A stretch of 14,458 nucleotides of DNA from CAMBDS01 sp964355675 (GCA_964355675.1 CAYHEC010000056.1:1-14458), one strand, 5' to 3'. Shown: positions 1 to 7,292, numbered from the stretch's first letter. A program made the numbers and translations. Notes: generated by a model not told the origin, from the letters alone.

Positions 1-20
1 GGATCAAATCTCTACTCGAA

Positions 21-107
21 CGAATAAATCAACGAACTCTTTCAGTCCGCTCTTGACAAGCGGGACGCTTATCGTACGCGACAAGAGAGGACTAAAAGTC
101 CGCCCTC
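21..107. repeat. Dispersed intergenic repeat, left copy, with internal hairpin
   Basis: Bases 21-40 (cgaataaatcaacgaactct) and 92-107 (ctaaaagtccgccctc) both recur exactly, in reverse orientation, at 14363-14382 and 14349-14364. In the right copy the two blocks touch (sharing 'ct'). Here they are separated by about 51 bases that form a hairpin: arms agtccgctcttg (44-55) and caagagaggact (82-93) pair with one mismatch. The element lies just beyond the stop of the acyl-CoA dehydrogenase operon. It lacks a clear U-tract, so I call it a repeat rather than a terminator. Confidence 0.6.
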
Positions 108-147
108 CAAGAGGATTGACTTGCATCGAATTCATTCACTAAACCGC

Positions 148-1278
148 TTACAACCCATACTCACGAGCGATGTTGATTTTCAAGATTTCCGACGTGCCCC
201 CGCCGATCAACGTGAATCTCGCATCGCGCCAGTAACGCTGAATTGGGTATTCCATGGCATAACCATAGGAAGCCAATATGCGCGACGCCTGATCGCAAAT
301 TGAATTGGCGCACTCCGACGCGTAAAGCTTCACCATTGCCGCTTCCTTCTGGCGGGGCTTGTTCTGGTCGCTGAGCCACGCCGTATAATACAGCATCTGC
401 CGGGCAGTCTCCAACTGGACCGCCATATCGGCGAATTTGGATTGAGTCGCCTGAAACTTGCCAATTGCCTTACCAAACTGAACGCGTGTTTTGGCATATT
501 CCAACGCGTCGTCGAAAGCCGCCGTCCCGACTCCGATGGCGAGCGCGGCAGTCATAATCCTGATCTCAGCCAAGATTTCCATCAGGCATTTCGTCCCCTC
601 CCCGATTCCGCCAAGAAGATAGTTCAGCGGAAGCCTCACTTCGTCGAATGCGACTTCGTTGGTCAGCGATGCTCTGACTCCCACCTTCTCAATGTTCTTT
701 CCAACGATCACACCCGGTAAATTCTTTGGAACAAAGAAGATCGAGAGTTTGTCGTGATTGTCAGTCCGAGCGAGTACAGTAAAGAAATCGGCAACCGGAG
801 CAGAAGTAACCCACGTCTTCTGCCCGCTGAGCAGAAAATGGCCGTCATGCACCTTGACGAGTGTCTTAATCGCCATCAGGTCACTGCCTGCGTCGGGCTC
901 GGTCATGCAGATCGCTCCGATTTTCCGGCCTTGAAGCGCTTCGTCGAAGTAATCCTTGCGAATCGCAGCGTCACCGAAGCGATGCAGGAAGTACGTCCCC
1001 ATAAGCGACTGCATCGAGCAGGCTGCCGCTAAAGACAGCGAACCTCGTGCCAATTCTGCAACGGCCATGCAGTAGGAGATGATATCCGCGCCACTGCCGC
1101 CGCTCTCTTCAGGATAGCGCATCCCAAAAAAGCCGAGCTTGCCGACTTCGCGGAAAAGTTCCATCGGAAACTCCTTCGCCTCGTCGATAGCCGCCGCAAT
1201 CGGTTTCACCCGTTCATCGACGAACTTCTTGAACGTCTCCTGAACGGCGCGCTGAGTTTCGTTTAGTTCAAAGTCCAT
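148..1278 (-). CDS. Acyl-CoA dehydrogenase family flavoprotein
   Basis: 376-residue acyl-CoA dehydrogenase, the usual length for the family, expected to be a cytosolic FAD enzyme introducing an alpha,beta double bond into an acyl-CoA and passing electrons to an electron-transfer flavoprotein. Visible: the helical N-terminal domain; the flavin-contact motif CMTEPDAGSD (124-133); KTWVTSA (154-160); the RVQFGK helix (265-270); and the C-terminal RYWRDAR...GTSEILK region. The usual catalytic glutamate of I-Y-E-G-T is replaced: residues 358-362 read IGGGT, as in the isovaleryl-/long-chain-type enzymes, where the base lies on another helix. E238 in LAEIRI is a possible substitute, but its alignment is not exact. 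The ATG at 1278 gives the family N-terminus MDFELNETQ; an upstream TTG at 1299 would only add seven residues. It starts 17 bases after the GNAT stop and is the last gene of the operon. Substrate unknown. Confidence 0.93.
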   Translation of the reverse strand: MDFELNETQRAVQETFKKFVDERVKPIAAAIDEAKEFPMELFREVGKLGFFGMRYPEESGGSGADIISYCMAVAELARGSLSLAAACSMQSLMGTYFLHRFGDAAIRKDYFDEALQGRKIGAICMTEPDAGSDLMAIKTLVKVHDGHFLLSGQKTWVTSAPVADFFTVLARTDNHDKLSIFFVPKNLPGVIVGKNIEKVGVRASLTNEVAFDEVRLPLNYLLGGIGEGTKCLMEILAEIRIMTAALAIGVGTAAFDDALEYAKTRVQFGKAIGKFQATQSKFADMAVQLETARQMLYYTAWLSDQNKPRQKEAAMVKLYASECANSICDQASRILASYGYAMEYPIQRYWRDARFTLIGGGTSEILKINIAREYGL

Positions 1279-1295
1279 AATCCAAATATTCCATC

Positions 1296-1901
1296 TCAAA
1301 CAAATGCTATTCGACCATAATTCTTGTCAACCCGATCTGAATTCCTGCACCTTTCCCATTCCTGACGAAAAAGCATATACAAATAGAAATTTTCATTTGG
1401 AATATATCGTGAAAGATCATTTATGGGATAAGCTTTCCCAAGATCAATTTTAACAGCTCCCACAAACTCCTGCATTTTTTGTGACGCGATGTTGTCTAAC
1501 TTGGGCTCTGCTTTGATTGCCAGACAATCCGCACGGTAAGAAAACAGATAATCAACCAATCCAGCTTTTATTTCCCGTCCGTAACCGTTATTCCAAAAAT
1601 CAGGGAATAGCTTCACGTCGGTATTTGAGACGCCTTGCTCATCGGGAAGTCCCATAAAAGCTTCGCCGATAAGTGCACCATCCACTTTTCTGACGACAAC
1701 AAGCAAGCCATTAAACACAGAATTCTGGCTCCTTCTAATACGTTCAATAATCTTGGATTTGGGCCAACCCAATCCGAACGGGAATCCGACATTTGTCATG
1801 ACACTCCGGTTTTCCCACAGCTCGTAGAACATATCGACATCTTCCTCTGACAATAAAGCTTTGCGTATGGTCAGTCTTTCGGTCTGGAATACCTCTCTCA
1901 A
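1296..1901 (-). CDS. GNAT-family N-acetyltransferase (RimJ/RimL type)
   Basis: 201-residue GNAT acetyltransferase, expected to move an acetyl group from acetyl-CoA to an amine; the acceptor is unknown. It begins with the typical TERLTIRK strand, followed by an ENRSVMTNVGFPFG segment, the strand carrying ALIGEAFMG, and an acetyl-CoA loop of the R/Q-x-x-G-x-G/A type seen as NNGYGRE. The start is a TTG at 1901 overlapping the hyuB-type stop as TTGA, which indicates translational coupling. The first internal Met would delete the conserved RLTIR strand. The gene is visibly more AT-rich than the genes on either side (for example 1370-1500), which may mean it joined the operon later. It might modify an amine or lactam intermediate of the pathway, but nothing in the sequence proves that. 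Confidence 0.85.
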   Translation of the reverse strand: MREVFQTERLTIRKALLSEEDVDMFYELWENRSVMTNVGFPFGLGWPKSKIIERIRRSQNSVFNGLLVVVRKVDGALIGEAFMGLPDEQGVSNTDVKLFPDFWNNGYGREIKAGLVDYLFSYRADCLAIKAEPKLDNIASQKMQEFVGAVKIDLGKAYPINDLSRYIPNENFYLYMLFRQEWERCRNSDRVDKNYGRIAFV

Positions 1902-3577
1902 GTCTCAATAATCTCGAAACCATAGTCCCGCCTCGCCGCTTCGACCGAGCAGACTTCATTCCTCACGTCTTCGAGCACCTTCTCCCGCGGTCGTTCCTTC
2001 GGATCCCCGTAACCTCCCCCGCCCGACGCGACCTGCTTGAAGATAGTTCCCGCCGGGATATTCTCAATCAAGTCTTTGCTCATCGGTACTTTCACATTTC
2101 CATCTGGAAAGGTCAGCGAAAGCTCATTTAGAATACTGCTCTTGCCTCCAAAGAGGCCGTAAGGCGCGACCCTGTCACCATCACCGAACACAACCATCGT
2201 TGTCTTGTCCGCACCTATCACAATCTCGGTCTCGACGCCCAGTCCGCCTCGCCATTTGCCCGCCCCTGCTGAGTCCATCAAGAACTCATGCTTAACGATT
2301 CGATGCGGAGTCTGCTGTTCGTACATTTCGTAGTCCTGGTCGAGCACTCCCCCCGACGCGTCGATCATGCCGATATGGTCGTAACCGTCGTCGCCATAGA
2401 GCGCTCCGGATCCACCTTTCATACCAAGAAACCCGATATCGACGTACTTGCGGCGGGTTAAAGGATGTATTCCCGTGAAAAGTGTACAAAGAAGATGGTT
2501 CCAGCCTGCTGTGACTCGCTTAGGAATCGCCGGTGCAAGCGCTTTGAAGATCGAATCAGCAGTCTGTGGGCAGAGATGATTGCCGAAGGTAGTGGCTTTT
2601 GGATAGGAGGCATTCAGGATTGTTCCCTCCGGAACGATGTACTTGAGTGGACGGATCATCCCTTCATTATGAGGAAGGTTCGGGTTGACCATCTGCAGGA
2701 ATGTCAGCGTGATCGCCGAGCAGGTTGAAGTGTATGTTCCGTTGACAAATCCATCGGTTTGTGGGGAAGTCTTGGAAAAATCAAAGGTAATCGCATCGTC
2801 TTCGACCGTGATTTCGGCATGGATGGTGAACTCGGTGCCGGGGTGTTTGCCATCGTAATAGACCGTGCTCTCACCTTCATAGACGCCGTTCGGGATGCTC
2901 TCGATCTCACTTCTCATCATCCGTTCGGTAGCATTGAACAATTCTAACTTATGCGCTTCGAACACATCCGCCCCATACTTTTCGACCAGAGCCTGAAAAC
3001 GCCGCTCGCCAAGCGTGCAAGCTCCGATCTGGGCCTGAATGTCTTCTTCGACCATTTTCAGCCGGATATTCGCGAAGATCAGTCCCCATACGTCCCTGCG
3101 AAATTTCCCCTGTTCATAGAGTTTCACCGCCGGAATACGGATCGCTTCTTGCCAGACTTCGGTTGCGTTAGGGTTATATCCCCCCTGTACAGCGCCCCCG
3201 ATATCAGCTTGATGACCCTTCGCCGCTGCCCAGCCAATCAATGTATCCCCGGAAAATATCGGCTTGAAAATGGCGACGTCGTTGTTCTGGTTGCCCATCG
3301 TGAAGACGTCGTTGTGAATGATGATGTCCCCCTGGTGAATGTCATCGCCATAAAATTCAAGGATGTGTTTGCAGACCGGGCCAAGTGAAAAGGAGAGAAT
3401 CGGCAGATTCTCGGTCTGCTCAAGCATTTGCCCTTTGGCGTCGTAAAGCCCGGTGACAAAATCCTTGGCTTCGCAGAGAATCGGCGAGCGTGTCGTCATT
3501 GTCAGCGAGATGCTCATCTCGTCGGTAATAGCTTTGAATGCACGCTGGAAAATAGAGACGAGAATTTTATCGATCAT
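1898..3577 (-). CDS. Hydantoinase B / 5-oxoprolinase beta family subunit
   Basis: 559-residue HyuB-family protein, near the family's usual length. In known members it pairs with HyuA to cleave or activate cyclic amides (N-methylhydantoin, 5-oxoproline) or, in related carboxylases, ketones, with ATP. Visible: GDIIIHND (83-90), GHQADIGG (121-128), then the PNATEVWQEAIRIPAVKL stretch, a Gly-rich GMKGGSGALYGDDG region in the second half, and the family C-terminus GGGGYGDP...RDYGFEI. The common NDPY-x-GGTHLPD motif is altered here: HNDVFTMGNQNND (88-100). The ATG at 3577 overlaps the hyuA-type stop as ATGA, with a GAGGG ribosome-binding sequence seven bases upstream inside the preceding gene. Equimolar production with HyuA is therefore likely. 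The substrate cannot be assigned. Confidence 0.93.
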   Translation of the reverse strand: MIDKILVSIFQRAFKAITDEMSISLTMTTRSPILCEAKDFVTGLYDAKGQMLEQTENLPILSFSLGPVCKHILEFYGDDIHQGDIIIHNDVFTMGNQNNDVAIFKPIFSGDTLIGWAAAKGHQADIGGAVQGGYNPNATEVWQEAIRIPAVKLYEQGKFRRDVWGLIFANIRLKMVEEDIQAQIGACTLGERRFQALVEKYGADVFEAHKLELFNATERMMRSEIESIPNGVYEGESTVYYDGKHPGTEFTIHAEITVEDDAITFDFSKTSPQTDGFVNGTYTSTCSAITLTFLQMVNPNLPHNEGMIRPLKYIVPEGTILNASYPKATTFGNHLCPQTADSIFKALAPAIPKRVTAGWNHLLCTLFTGIHPLTRRKYVDIGFLGMKGGSGALYGDDGYDHIGMIDASGGVLDQDYEMYEQQTPHRIVKHEFLMDSAGAGKWRGGLGVETEIVIGADKTTMVVFGDGDRVAPYGLFGGKSSILNELSLTFPDGNVKVPMSKDLIENIPAGTIFKQVASGGGGYGDPKERPREKVLEDVRNEVCSVEAARRDYGFEIIET

Positions 3578-5694
3578 CGATTACCCTCTACCGGACTCAA
3601 TTGTTTGTAGCCGCCGGGATATTTTTCACGATTATAGACTATGAACGAGCCGAATTGATCGACTAGACAATCGTAAGAGTTCCCGAGAAATATCGAAGTC
3701 GTCACTTTTTCGATGATTGCCGGCCCCGTGATTGTCAACTCATTCAGACAAAGATCCCCGTCATATACCGGTGTAAGTCTAAGTTCGTTCACCTCAGGAA
3801 TATATACTTCGCGATGATCTTTTAAAGCAAATGACAGATCGACCGCGTGAAGACTGGTTTGAAGAAATTTTGGCTTAGCAGTCTTGCCGAGTGTTCGCAA
3901 TCGGATGTTGATTAACTCAATATCCGTATCCTCGGCTTCAAGTGAGTAGCCAAAAAGCCGATTGTGCTCAGTGTGAAACGCTTTCTGAATCTCACCCAGA
4001 TTGAAGGTCATAATATCGCTCCAAGCCACTGGAAGCTGAACTTCATGGTATTGTCCGACATATCGAAGGTCAAGGATCGGAATCAACTCGATAGACGCCT
4101 CAGATATTCCTTCTTGGACGAGAGTCGCAATTCCCACTGTTTTCATCTGGTCGTACAGCTCCTGAAACTCAGATCGCTCTATTTTTTTAAGTGGTGAAAT
4201 ATAGGAACGAACATAATCGTGCTTGAGATCGCCCAAAAGCATCCCTGCCGCACAAAAGATCGAGGCGACATTCGGAACCAAAAACATCGGAATTTCTAAC
4301 TCACGGCAAATCTCCCCTGCATGAATTGCGCCAGCGCCCCCAGCGACGATAAAAAGAAATTCCCGCGGGTCGTATCCACGCTCTATCGACACTTGCCGGA
4401 CGCCCTGTGCCATGTTATTATTGATAATTCGGTACATTCCGACAGCGGCTTCAAGTTCGGGAAGGTCAAGCTTGGTGGCAAGCTCCGCTTTGATCGACTG
4501 TAGGGCGCGATCAAGGTTTAGTTTGATTTTCCCCCCAGCAAAATAGTTGGGATTGAGATACCCCAGCAGAAGGTTGGCGTCCGTGCAGGTTGGCTGGGTT
4601 CCGCCTTTATCATACGAGACCGGTCCCGGAAGAGCGCCAGCGCTCTGAGGTCCCATCTGCAAAAGGCCACCCGGATCAATCCAGCCAATACTTCCTCCGC
4701 CAGCTCCGATTGTTACAATATCAAGCGAGGGGAGCGAGACCTTGTAACGGTTGATCGATCCATCTGTTCTCGTCACGCATTGATTGTCGATGACCAGACT
4801 GGCGTCGAAACTTGTTCCCCCCATGTCGATGGTGATGCACTTGCTGTAGCCCATCAGGTTGGCATAAAAAACGCCTGCCGTTGGCGCGGCCGCCGGACCC
4901 GAAAGTACAGTCGCCGCAGGTGATTTCTTGACAAATTCCGGAGTCACTAAGCCACCATTCGACTGCATGATCAACAATGAGCCTTTGAAAGATATAGCAT
5001 CGAGTTTGTTGACAAGGTTATCGATATATCTTGCCACCACCGGCCCAATATAAGCGTTGACCGCAGTTGTGCTGATTCGTTCGTAGAATCTGATCGACGG
5101 CAGGACTTCGCTCGAAGAGGTAATGAAGCAGTTTGGTAGCTCGATTTTGAGTATTTCGACGATTCTATTTTCATGAATACTGTCCTTGTAGGCATTCATC
5201 AAACAGATCGCCACCGCTTCGATATTTTCACTCTTTAATTTGGCGACAATTGATTCAAGTTCAGAAATATCCAGAGCTTTGAGAATTCGACCTTGTGCGT
5301 CAATTCGCTCATCGACCGTGAGTCGTAGGTAACGGGGAATTAATGGCGTGACGTTGTGGTAATGATTGTTGTATTGCTCTTCGCGAATGCCACGCCTCAT
5401 CTCGAGCGCATCACGAAAACCTTTGGTAGTAATAAGAGCAGTCTTCACGCCGCGCATCGTCAAAAGAGCATTTGTTGCTACTGTTGTCCCGTGAACGATA
5501 GTCTCTACTTGTGTAATAAACTCTTCGAAACGAGTGCCGGTGATTGCGGCAAGATCGCGAATGCCCGACATGACCCCAATCGAAGGATCTTCGGGCGTGG
5601 AAAGGGTTTTATGGAAAAATGAGTCGCCGGAATCCGCGATCAACATAAAGTCGGTGAAGGTGCCGCCGACGTCGATGCCAAGCTTGTAATTCAT
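3574..5694 (-). CDS. Hydantoinase A / 5-oxoprolinase alpha family ATPase subunit
   Basis: 706-residue HyuA-family protein, first gene of the operon. Family members bind ATP with an ASKHA-like fold and phosphorylate the substrate carbonyl while HyuB completes the reaction. Visible: the N-terminal phosphate loop GIDVGGTFTDF (6-16), HGTTVATN (68-75), the second phosphate-type loop IDMGGTSFD (289-297), GAGGGSIGWIDPGG (330-343), GPVSYDKGG...TCTDANLLLGYLNP (358-382), and the AGGAGAIHAGE motif (451-461). The C-terminal third is the less conserved hydantoinase domain. The ATG at 5694 is chosen because it places the phosphate loop at the very N-terminus as in homologues. Reading further upstream to 5850 would translate a GC-rich inverted repeat. 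No strong ribosome-binding site precedes 5694. With HyuB it probably forms an (AB)n complex acting on a lactam, hydantoin, 5-oxoproline or ketone. Confidence 0.93.
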   Translation of the reverse strand: MNYKLGIDVGGTFTDFMLIADSGDSFFHKTLSTPEDPSIGVMSGIRDLAAITGTRFEEFITQVETIVHGTTVATNALLTMRGVKTALITTKGFRDALEMRRGIREEQYNNHYHNVTPLIPRYLRLTVDERIDAQGRILKALDISELESIVAKLKSENIEAVAICLMNAYKDSIHENRIVEILKIELPNCFITSSSEVLPSIRFYERISTTAVNAYIGPVVARYIDNLVNKLDAISFKGSLLIMQSNGGLVTPEFVKKSPAATVLSGPAAAPTAGVFYANLMGYSKCITIDMGGTSFDASLVIDNQCVTRTDGSINRYKVSLPSLDIVTIGAGGGSIGWIDPGGLLQMGPQSAGALPGPVSYDKGGTQPTCTDANLLLGYLNPNYFAGGKIKLNLDRALQSIKAELATKLDLPELEAAVGMYRIINNNMAQGVRQVSIERGYDPREFLFIVAGGAGAIHAGEICRELEIPMFLVPNVASIFCAAGMLLGDLKHDYVRSYISPLKKIERSEFQELYDQMKTVGIATLVQEGISEASIELIPILDLRYVGQYHEVQLPVAWSDIMTFNLGEIQKAFHTEHNRLFGYSLEAEDTDIELINIRLRTLGKTAKPKFLQTSLHAVDLSFALKDHREVYIPEVNELRLTPVYDGDLCLNELTITGPAIIEKVTTSIFLGNSYDCLVDQFGSFIVYNREKYPGGYKQLSPVEGNR

Positions 5695-5759
5695 TCGATG
5701 ATTCTGTCCGATGCTTTTTGGGGTCTGCTGAAAAGTCGAATAATAGGCAAAAATGTCCA

Positions 5760-5821
5760 GGCGGACGCCCTCGTCCGCCGTTAGATCAAGCACAGTGAAA
5801 GGGCGGACGAGGGCGCCCGCC
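5760..5821. repeat. GC-rich inverted repeat in the leader of the hyuAB operon
   Basis: Arms 5760-5779 (ggcggacgccctcgtccgcc) and 5802-5821 are complementary at 19 of 20 positions, separated by 22 bases. Each arm is also partly self-complementary. The gcggac/gtccgc core recurs at 44-50, 98-105, 5897-5902, 6907-6923 and 14351-14359, so it belongs to an intergenic repeat family. It lies 66 bases upstream of the hyuA-type start, in the presumed leader, and would fold strongly in RNA. Confidence 0.7.
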
Positions 5822-5858
5822 GGGACTCTGATCTCAGCATTGTCTGACACAACGCTGT

Positions 5859-5887
5859 ACTATATATTACAAAAACAAAAAAGTCAG
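5859..5887 (-). promoter_or_regulatory. Possible sigma70 promoter for the hyuAB-GNAT-acyl-CoA dehydrogenase operon
   Basis: On the minus strand CTGACT (5887-5882), a 17-base spacer and TATAGT (5864-5859) resemble a -35/-10 pair. The transcript would start near 5852 with a leader of roughly 160 bases containing the inverted repeat at 5760-5821. The -35 overlaps the stem of the terminator-like hairpin at 5882-5903, so the call is tentative. Confidence 0.35.
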
Positions 5888-5903
5888 CCACTCAGGGCGG
5901 ACT
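5871..5903 (-). terminator. Probable intrinsic terminator after tRNA-Leu(GAG)
   Basis: Read on the minus strand, AGTC-C-GCC / GGC-T-GACT forms a seven-pair hairpin with one mismatch and a six-base loop (5903-5882). It is followed by a T-rich run broken by one G (5881-5871). It is the first hairpin plus T-tract downstream of the minus-strand tRNA. Confidence 0.55.
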
Positions 5904-5980
5904 CTTTTGTTGCCGAATTTTTGGGACAGCTCCATAGTTCCAAAACCTCTGCTTTATTTGTAAATTGCAGGGTCGCGACG

Positions 5981-6063
5981 TGCCCGAGGCCGGACTTGAA
6001 CCGGCATGCCCTTTCGAGCGCCACCCCCTCAAGATGGTGTGTCTGCCATTTCACCACTCGGGC
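5981..6063 (-). tRNA. tRNA-Leu (anticodon GAG)
   Basis: 83-base class II tRNA on the minus strand. The acceptor stem GCCCGAG/CTCGGGC pairs perfectly, with discriminator A at 5981. The anticodon stem CCATC/GGTGG encloses loop TTGAGGG with anticodon GAG at 6030-6028, reading CUC/CUU leucine codons. The variable arm is gctc-gaaa-gggc and the T arm GCCGG-TTCAAGT-CCGGC. The 3' CCA is not encoded (the next bases read CGT), so a CCA-adding enzyme is needed. Confidence 0.95.
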
Positions 6064-6096
6064 AGGGCGTCAAGCGGTCAACCAATCGACACACCT

Positions 6097-6125
6097 AACA
6101 TACTACCTGCCGAGCCAGATGTCAA
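6097..6125 (-). promoter_or_regulatory. Sigma70-type promoter of tRNA-Leu(GAG)
   Basis: Minus strand: consensus -35 TTGACA (6125-6120), a 17-base spacer and -10 TATGTT (6102-6097). It lies 34 bases upstream of the mature 5' end of the tRNA, a normal distance for a tRNA promoter. Confidence 0.75.
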
Positions 6126-6141
6126 GAGATAGCGATAAGCC

Positions 6142-6171
6142 TTAACGCTCATTAAGGAATCTGTCTATAAT
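6142..6171 (+). promoter_or_regulatory. Probable promoter of secG-tRNA-Leu
   Basis: Perfect -10 TATAAT at 6166-6171 with a weak -35 TTAACG (6142-6147) at an 18-base spacing. It is divergent from the tRNA-Leu(GAG) promoter. The start site would be near 6178, about 50 bases before the secG ATG. Confidence 0.5.
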
Positions 6172-6228
6172 ACTTGCATGATGCTCAACAAGTAATTATA
6201 TTAGGTGCTTGTTTAAGTCGGTAGGCAA

Positions 6229-6621
6229 ATGATAATACTAAAAGTAATCCTCACAACAATTCATATTCTTCTGAGCGTTTTCCTGATCATCTCGATCCTT
6301 CTGCAATCATCGAAGGGCGGCGGTTTGGCAGGAACGTTCGGTGGGCAAGCGTCAGCGTCGATTTTCGGTCCGCGAGGCGCGGCGACTGCTCTCGCGACCT
6401 TCACCCAATGGCTGGCAGGCGGATTCCTGGCGCTATCGCTGGTGCTCTCGCTCATGGCTGGCGCAAGCACTCAGAGCGAAAGTGTAACCCAGAAGATATT
6501 GGAACAATCTCCTTCTTCTCAGCTTCCTGCTGTCGAAGATCTCGACCTCAGCAGTCCGGTTTCTGGTACCGAAACTGCGCCTGAGCAGAACCCCGAACCC
6601 GTCACACAAGGCGGTCAGTAA
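6229..6621 (+). CDS. secG: SecG, preprotein translocase subunit
   Basis: 130-residue inner-membrane SecG, the small accessory subunit of the SecYEG channel that helps SecA-driven export. The family signature is plain: a first membrane helix at about 3-25, then LLQSSKGGGLAGTFGG (24-39) and the SASIFGPRGA loop, then a second helix at about 56-78. The C-terminal tail (about 80-130) is acidic, Ser/Pro/Gln-rich and probably disordered; such tails vary widely. The ATG at 6229 has only a weak upstream AGG. A tRNA-Leu follows 47 bases after the stop and before the terminator at 6800-6834, so the two are probably co-transcribed. This echoes the secG-leuU order of E. coli. Confidence 0.95.
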   Translation: MIILKVILTTIHILLSVFLIISILLQSSKGGGLAGTFGGQASASIFGPRGAATALATFTQWLAGGFLALSLVLSLMAGASTQSESVTQKILEQSPSSQLPAVEDLDLSSPVSGTETAPEQNPEPVTQGGQ

Positions 6622-6668
6622 GCGAAGGATGCTTGAGAATATCGGTCTTCAAGGACGATCTCTCTAAA

Positions 6669-6751
6669 GCCGGAGTGGTGGAATGGTAGACGCGCTGGTT
6701 TCAGGGACCAGTGTCCTTCGGGATGTGCGGGTTCAAGTCCCGCCTCCGGCA
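6669..6751 (+). tRNA. tRNA-Leu (anticodon CAG)
   Basis: 83-base class II tRNA. The acceptor stem GCCGGAG/CTCCGGC is followed by discriminator A (6751). The anticodon stem CTGGT/ACCAG encloses loop TTCAGGG with anticodon CAG at 6702-6704, reading CUG. The variable arm is GTCC-TTCG-GGAT and the T arm GCGGG-TTCAAGT-CCCGC. No CCA is encoded. It is probably processed from the secG transcript. Confidence 0.95.
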
Positions 6752-6799
6752 CACAGGACAAATATTGGAAGTTTTCCTAAGAAGAAATACTGAGATTAT

Positions 6800-6834
6800 A
6801 AAGGGTTGGTGTCTATCAGACGCCAACCCTTTTT
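6800..6834 (+). terminator. Strong intrinsic terminator after secG-tRNA-Leu
   Basis: Hairpin with arms AAAGGGTTGGTGTC and GACGCCAACCCTTT (one G-T pair, otherwise perfect), loop tatca, ending directly in a T run. It closes the secG-tRNA-Leu(CAG) unit. Confidence 0.9.
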
Positions 6835-7292
6835 AATTTCATGATATGAACCGAATTGTTTATGTGGGCGCCCTCGACCGACTTTGGTATAGACACTGTG
6901 AAAAGGCGGACAAGGACGTCCGGCTGAACTCCTTTGAGTACCCAATTGCACTCGTTGGCGCTTATGACGTCAATTAAGCTGTCAGCAGGATCAGAAATCG
7001 CAACCACAAAATTGCTTTTTGCGAAGTAGCCGAACTTACTCTGCGGGATTTTAATAACCAGCCCCCAACCAGAGTGTTCTACTTGCTTATTGGGAGTAAG
7101 GAGTTTATCTTAAACATCAAATTGCCCTTAACACGGGTGAAGAAGGTATTGTCGTTAGTGGTTTGCCAAGCTTGTCACTAAATTCAATCACCAAAAATCC
7201 CGAATAAAACGGTCATCTGTGGACTAAATCATTGCAATAAGTCAATATTGCAGGTTGCAAGTTAAAATTCTACTCTCATCCATGATTCGGGC
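6835..7292. other. Intergenic stretch without a convincing gene
   Basis: I see no gene here. Short open frames lack ribosome-binding sites and recognisable sequence. Around 6905-6924 a gcggac...gtccgg inverted motif is a degraded member of the GC-rich repeat family seen at 5760-5821. From about 7020 the sequence becomes more AT-rich with no clear structure until the promoter at 7293. Confidence 0.5.

Noticed and set aside
44..93. Intrinsic terminator for the minus-strand operon
   Set aside because: The hairpin is good, but no T-tract follows on the minus strand; the block fits a dispersed repeat better.
2951..3388. 145-residue plus-strand open frame inside the HyuB gene
   Set aside because: Antisense shadow of a well-supported conserved gene; its translation shows no family features.
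5695..5850. N-terminal extension of the HyuA-type protein by 52 residues
   Set aside because: It would translate the GC-rich inverted repeat at 5760-5821, and the family's phosphate loop normally begins a few residues after the Met at 5694.
6816..7007. 63-residue minus-strand open frame
   Set aside because: It runs into the terminator stem and the gcggac/gtccgg repeat, and shows no family or translation signal.
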